The translations under genes were made by a program, and so were the position numbers. A DNA stretch of 64,000 bases from the NCBI GenBank assembly GCA_022497155.1, contig MU385749.1, forward strand, positions 62,001 to 126,000. Direction: 5' to 3'. The stretch comes from Whalleya microplaca (taxonomy: Eukaryota > Ascomycota > Sordariomycetes > Xylariales > Xylariaceae). Shown piece after piece: positions 61,100 to 64,000 of this stretch. The notes under the pieces are model-generated. The model searched no databases, had not been told where the DNA came from, and saw nothing but the letters and a program-made list of their open reading frames with translations. Every line of letters begins with the position of its first letter. Within the stretch, counting starts at the first letter, position 1.

Positions 61100-63100
61100 A
61101 GTATTAAAAAAATAGTACTAATAAATTAGATTATTTTTCTTTATATTTTATATAAGTTAATATTTTATAAAAATAAAGTTTTATAAAGTTACGGCAGATA
61201 TAAAAAAGTAATAAAAAAAAAGAAACTTAAATTAAAAAATATAAATATAAACTTTAATATATAACTAATTAATTAAATAAAAGAAATTATTACGAGCTAT
61301 AAATAAAGCCGCCTACGATTTCGGCAGAGAAAAACGGATTTCCTTAATAATTTAGCCTAAATATATATTACTTTAAAAACGATTTATTAAAATAAAATTG
61401 TCGTAATTAATATCGCTATTAAAAAAAGGATTTTTCGATTAACAAATTCTTAAATACGTATATTTTTTATCCCGGAACGAACATTTATTTATTTAAATAC
61501 CGACTATATAATTCTTATACGAACCCCCGAACCAGCCTTTTATTAATCGATATTTATAAAATAGTTATATCTTATTATAACACCCGTTTTTAAAACTAAC
61601 AAACCGATTTTTATAAAGCCGGTAAAAAACTTTATTATAGGTATTATACTTTTAAATAAAAACTCCAAATTATATACGGCGATTTTCGATTAAACGAAAT
61701 ATTAAATTACTAATAAAGTTAGTTTCGCAAATCTCGATAAAAAAAGGATATCGTTAATCGAAAAGGTATTTCGTTATTTTAAAATACTTAATATATTTTA
61801 GGGCAGGCTTTTATATTTAACCTTCGCAATAAAATTTCGAGGCTGTAAATTCCTAAATATAATACCGACCTTCCCTAAAATTATTAAAAAATTTAATATC
61901 TACCAATCAAATTATTTTATATTAATTAGTAAAAATTATATGCGTTAAATAGGAAAAAGATTTATCCGAATAAACTTATCTGTTATATTAGCTTTTAAAA
62001 AGTAGCGGTTTATATTATTCTTTTAAAATAAAAATAGCTTATTTTTATTAGTCTTTAAATTAAGGCGACTAGATTTAATGTTAAAATAGGAATTAAAGAC
62101 GCGATTAACGTTTCTTACTATCGAATTAAGAGTTCTCGATCGCTTAGGAACAGCAGACCTAAAACGCGAAAAAAGCTTAACGCTAAGGTATAAATCGATA
62201 GAAAAAAAGAAACGACGAAAGTTTTTAGCTATTTATATAACCGATTTACCTATTTCAGAAAGGAAGCGATAATAAAATAAAACGGGATAAAAAAGTCGAG
62301 AAGAAAAATTACGGAAACTAAGGTTATTTTAATAAAATTTAACTCGATTAAATAGCGGGGGTTTAATATTTATTTTACGAATTTTAAAAAAAAGATTACC
62401 GATACGCGTTTTATTTTAAATATTTATTAAATTCTAACAAATTATTATAACCCGATAAAAACGTTTAAGGTTATTTAGCTTTCGATTAACGCTATTATAA
62501 CGAGAAATTTAACTTCTAGATATAGGACCCTTTATAAAAAAGAAAGGAATAGATAACTTACGCAAACGCCTAATAAAAGGAGTTCCTTTTTCTTCTTTTT
62601 GCCTTTTATACGATAATAAGCTTTGCGATATAACTGCGAATAATTAATTAAGTAAATATTATAAAGCGAAAATAAAGGACAAATAGTTAGGTTAGTAGTT
62701 ATTAAAAAAAAAAAAGATATAAAGTATAAAAATAAAACGGATAAAGGGTATAATAAATAGCCTAAAAAATATATTAAGGCCAAATCGAGTAAGCCGACTT
62801 TTGAAATCAGTAATAATAACCTAAATACCCTATTATATTTAATATTTGGCTTATTACAAATTTAAATAATTAATTAAAAATAAAAAGGACTTCTTAATTT
62901 ACCCTTATTTATTATAAACTAAAACCTAACGTAAAAAAGTTTTTTTATACTAATTTATTAATAATTTTTACCTAATTACCTATTAACCTTTTTCCCTTAT
63001 TTTTTATTGTCTTTAATTAATTAGTTCAGTTTTTTTATAGTTTTATATTAGCTTATCGCTATAATATTATACCTTAAATTTTATTTTTTATATATTAAAA
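61100..63100. other. RIP-mutated AT-rich sequence
   Basis: No coherent family can be read. A Lys-rich minus ORF at 62532-62783 looks like a by-product of AT bias. GC-richer specks (GCGATTAACG, GATCGCTTAGG) suggest older mutated element sequence. Confidence 0.5.
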
Positions 63101-64000
63101 TATCGTTATAGCTATTACAATTTAAAAAATTACTTAAAAAGAGGAAAAATAAGCATAAGAACCGGAATAAAAATAAGAAAATTAATTAAGCGGCCCGTAA
63201 AAACCTTAAGCCTATTTTAAAAGCTGATATTAAGTTTAAGGCTATATCTAAAGATGAGGCTAAAATTAAGTTTGCGGCTAATTCCGACCCTAAATATAAG
63301 GCTAAAATAACCTTACCTATTAGTTTGCTTTTACGAAAATAGCTTCCTTCTTTAAATTCTAATACGTTTATTATAATAGTTAATGTTAACTTTTATATTA
63401 TTAATTAATTTTGCGGCCTTTTTATTAAGATATATAAATTTAAACTTTAGACTAAGAATAGGCTATAGTATTTAAGGCAAGAGATTAAATAAATTATTAA
63501 TTTCTTAAAAATAGATTTTTTATTAGTTAGAAGCAATAAAATACCTGAAGTTATTTCTAATCGAAACGCCCTTTCTGGTTATAATAAAAACAAATGAAAG
63601 ATAAATAAAGCATTAAGTTTATATAATGCTTTTTTTATTTATTATAAACGTTAATATTACGACATTACTTTTATAGCTGCTATAATTTAAATAAGTGTTG
63701 CTACTTTTAAGGAAGGACTTATTAAAATGGAGGTTTATTTTGGGACTACTATAAAACTTAATTAAAGGGTTATTTAAATTAACGACTAGTTTTTTTTCCG
63801 GATTGTTTTAAATAATCCCCGGTTTTTTATATTAACGGCATTTATATATTTATATAACCTTATAGCTATTAACGTTAAAAAGAAAGGCAGCCCTTACTTT
63901 TTTTTAATTATTATGTTAGTAAGAATTCGCATTGCTTTTTCGTTTAACTTTATAAATACTTATAATAAAGAGAGAGCTCGGGCTATTTTTAATTAATTAC
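63100..64000 (+). pseudogene. Unidentified coding relic with RIP-type stops
   Basis: A plus-strand frame from about 63120 to the window edge is open except for TAA/TAG at likely Gln positions: AISKDEAKIKFAANSDPKY, KITLPISLLLRK, ALSLYNAFFIYYKRQYY and EGLIKMEVYFGTTIKLN. The long shared frame means it was coding before mutation. It is probably part of another mobile element that continues to the right; family unknown. Confidence 0.45.

Larger units (their letters stand above)
53511..61100 (+). mobile_element. RIP-mutated Ty3/Gypsy retrotransposon, plus strand
   Basis: The element begins TGTTATGGGG at 53511, an LTR-like start directly after the tandem repeat, with a short less AT-rich LTR region to about 53.9 kb. 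Then come Gag (about 54.75-55.6 kb), a zinc knuckle (about 55.81 kb), retropepsin (about 56.9-57.3 kb), reverse transcriptase (about 58.0-58.9 kb), RNase H (about 58.95-59.4 kb) and integrase (about 59.5-60.6 kb). The order is Ty3/Gypsy. Dozens of stops replace Gln or Trp codons, so nothing is functional. I could not find a second LTR copy; the right border is an estimate. Gag and RT differ from those of the left element, so two families are present. Confidence 0.82.

Noticed and set aside
48990..64000. Possible mitochondrial origin of the AT-rich block
   Set aside because: No mitochondrial genes; retroelement and transposase relics with Gln-to-stop changes and retained CpG fit nuclear RIP.

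Overview
The window is nuclear DNA of a filamentous ascomycete (Pezizomycotina-type). The grounds are short 45-140 bp spliceosomal introns with GTxxGT...CTAAC...AG signals, a fungal highly reducing polyketide synthase, fungal-only conserved families, and two AT-rich blocks whose transposon relics carry the mark of repeat-induced point mutation (RIP): CpA is depleted, and Gln codons have become TAA or TAG.

Layout. 1-4.2 kb is a RIP-mutated Ty3/Gypsy retrotransposon on the minus strand (gag, protease and start of reverse transcriptase; it continues past the left edge). At 4.3-24 kb lies a specialised-metabolism locus. It holds a highly reducing PKS (KS-AT-DH-cMT-ER-KR-ACP) that lacks the start of its KS domain and carries a one-base frameshift in the ER domain, then a 3-ketosphinganine-reductase-like SDR, a BAHD-type acyltransferase, a 5.5 kb gene-free stretch with a tRNA-like relic, and a 4-coumarate-CoA-ligase-like enzyme ending in a peroxisomal ARL tail. 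24-31 kb is a conserved block: a small hydrophilic fungal protein, mitochondrial ribosomal protein uS14m, an Arb2-domain protein and a mitochondrial membrane protein. At 31.3-35.3 kb sit an argininosuccinate synthase with 15 introns (one GC-AG, one holding a 221 bp TA-flanked MITE) and an SDR. 35-49 kb is gene-poor, with a Tyr/Pro-rich small ORF, a secreted eight-cysteine protein, a DUF7728-type membrane protein and several decayed fragments, including the second copy of a repeat found at both 34.2 and 47.0 kb. 49.1-64 kb is AT-rich and RIP-mutated: a MULE-like transposase relic, AT-rich tandem repeats, a second Ty3/Gypsy element on the plus strand with gag, zinc knuckle, protease, RT, RNase H and integrase still traceable, and further relics.

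How it may work together. PKS, SDR and CoA ligase match three enzyme types of fumonisin-like sphinganine-analogue clusters (FUM1, FUM13 and FUM10 types), but no alpha-oxoamine synthase is visible and a BAHD acyltransferase is present instead. The PKS looks broken at its retroelement border, so the locus may be a dying cluster. All exon boundaries were worked out by hand from splice signals, reading phase and family knowledge; no database search was run.
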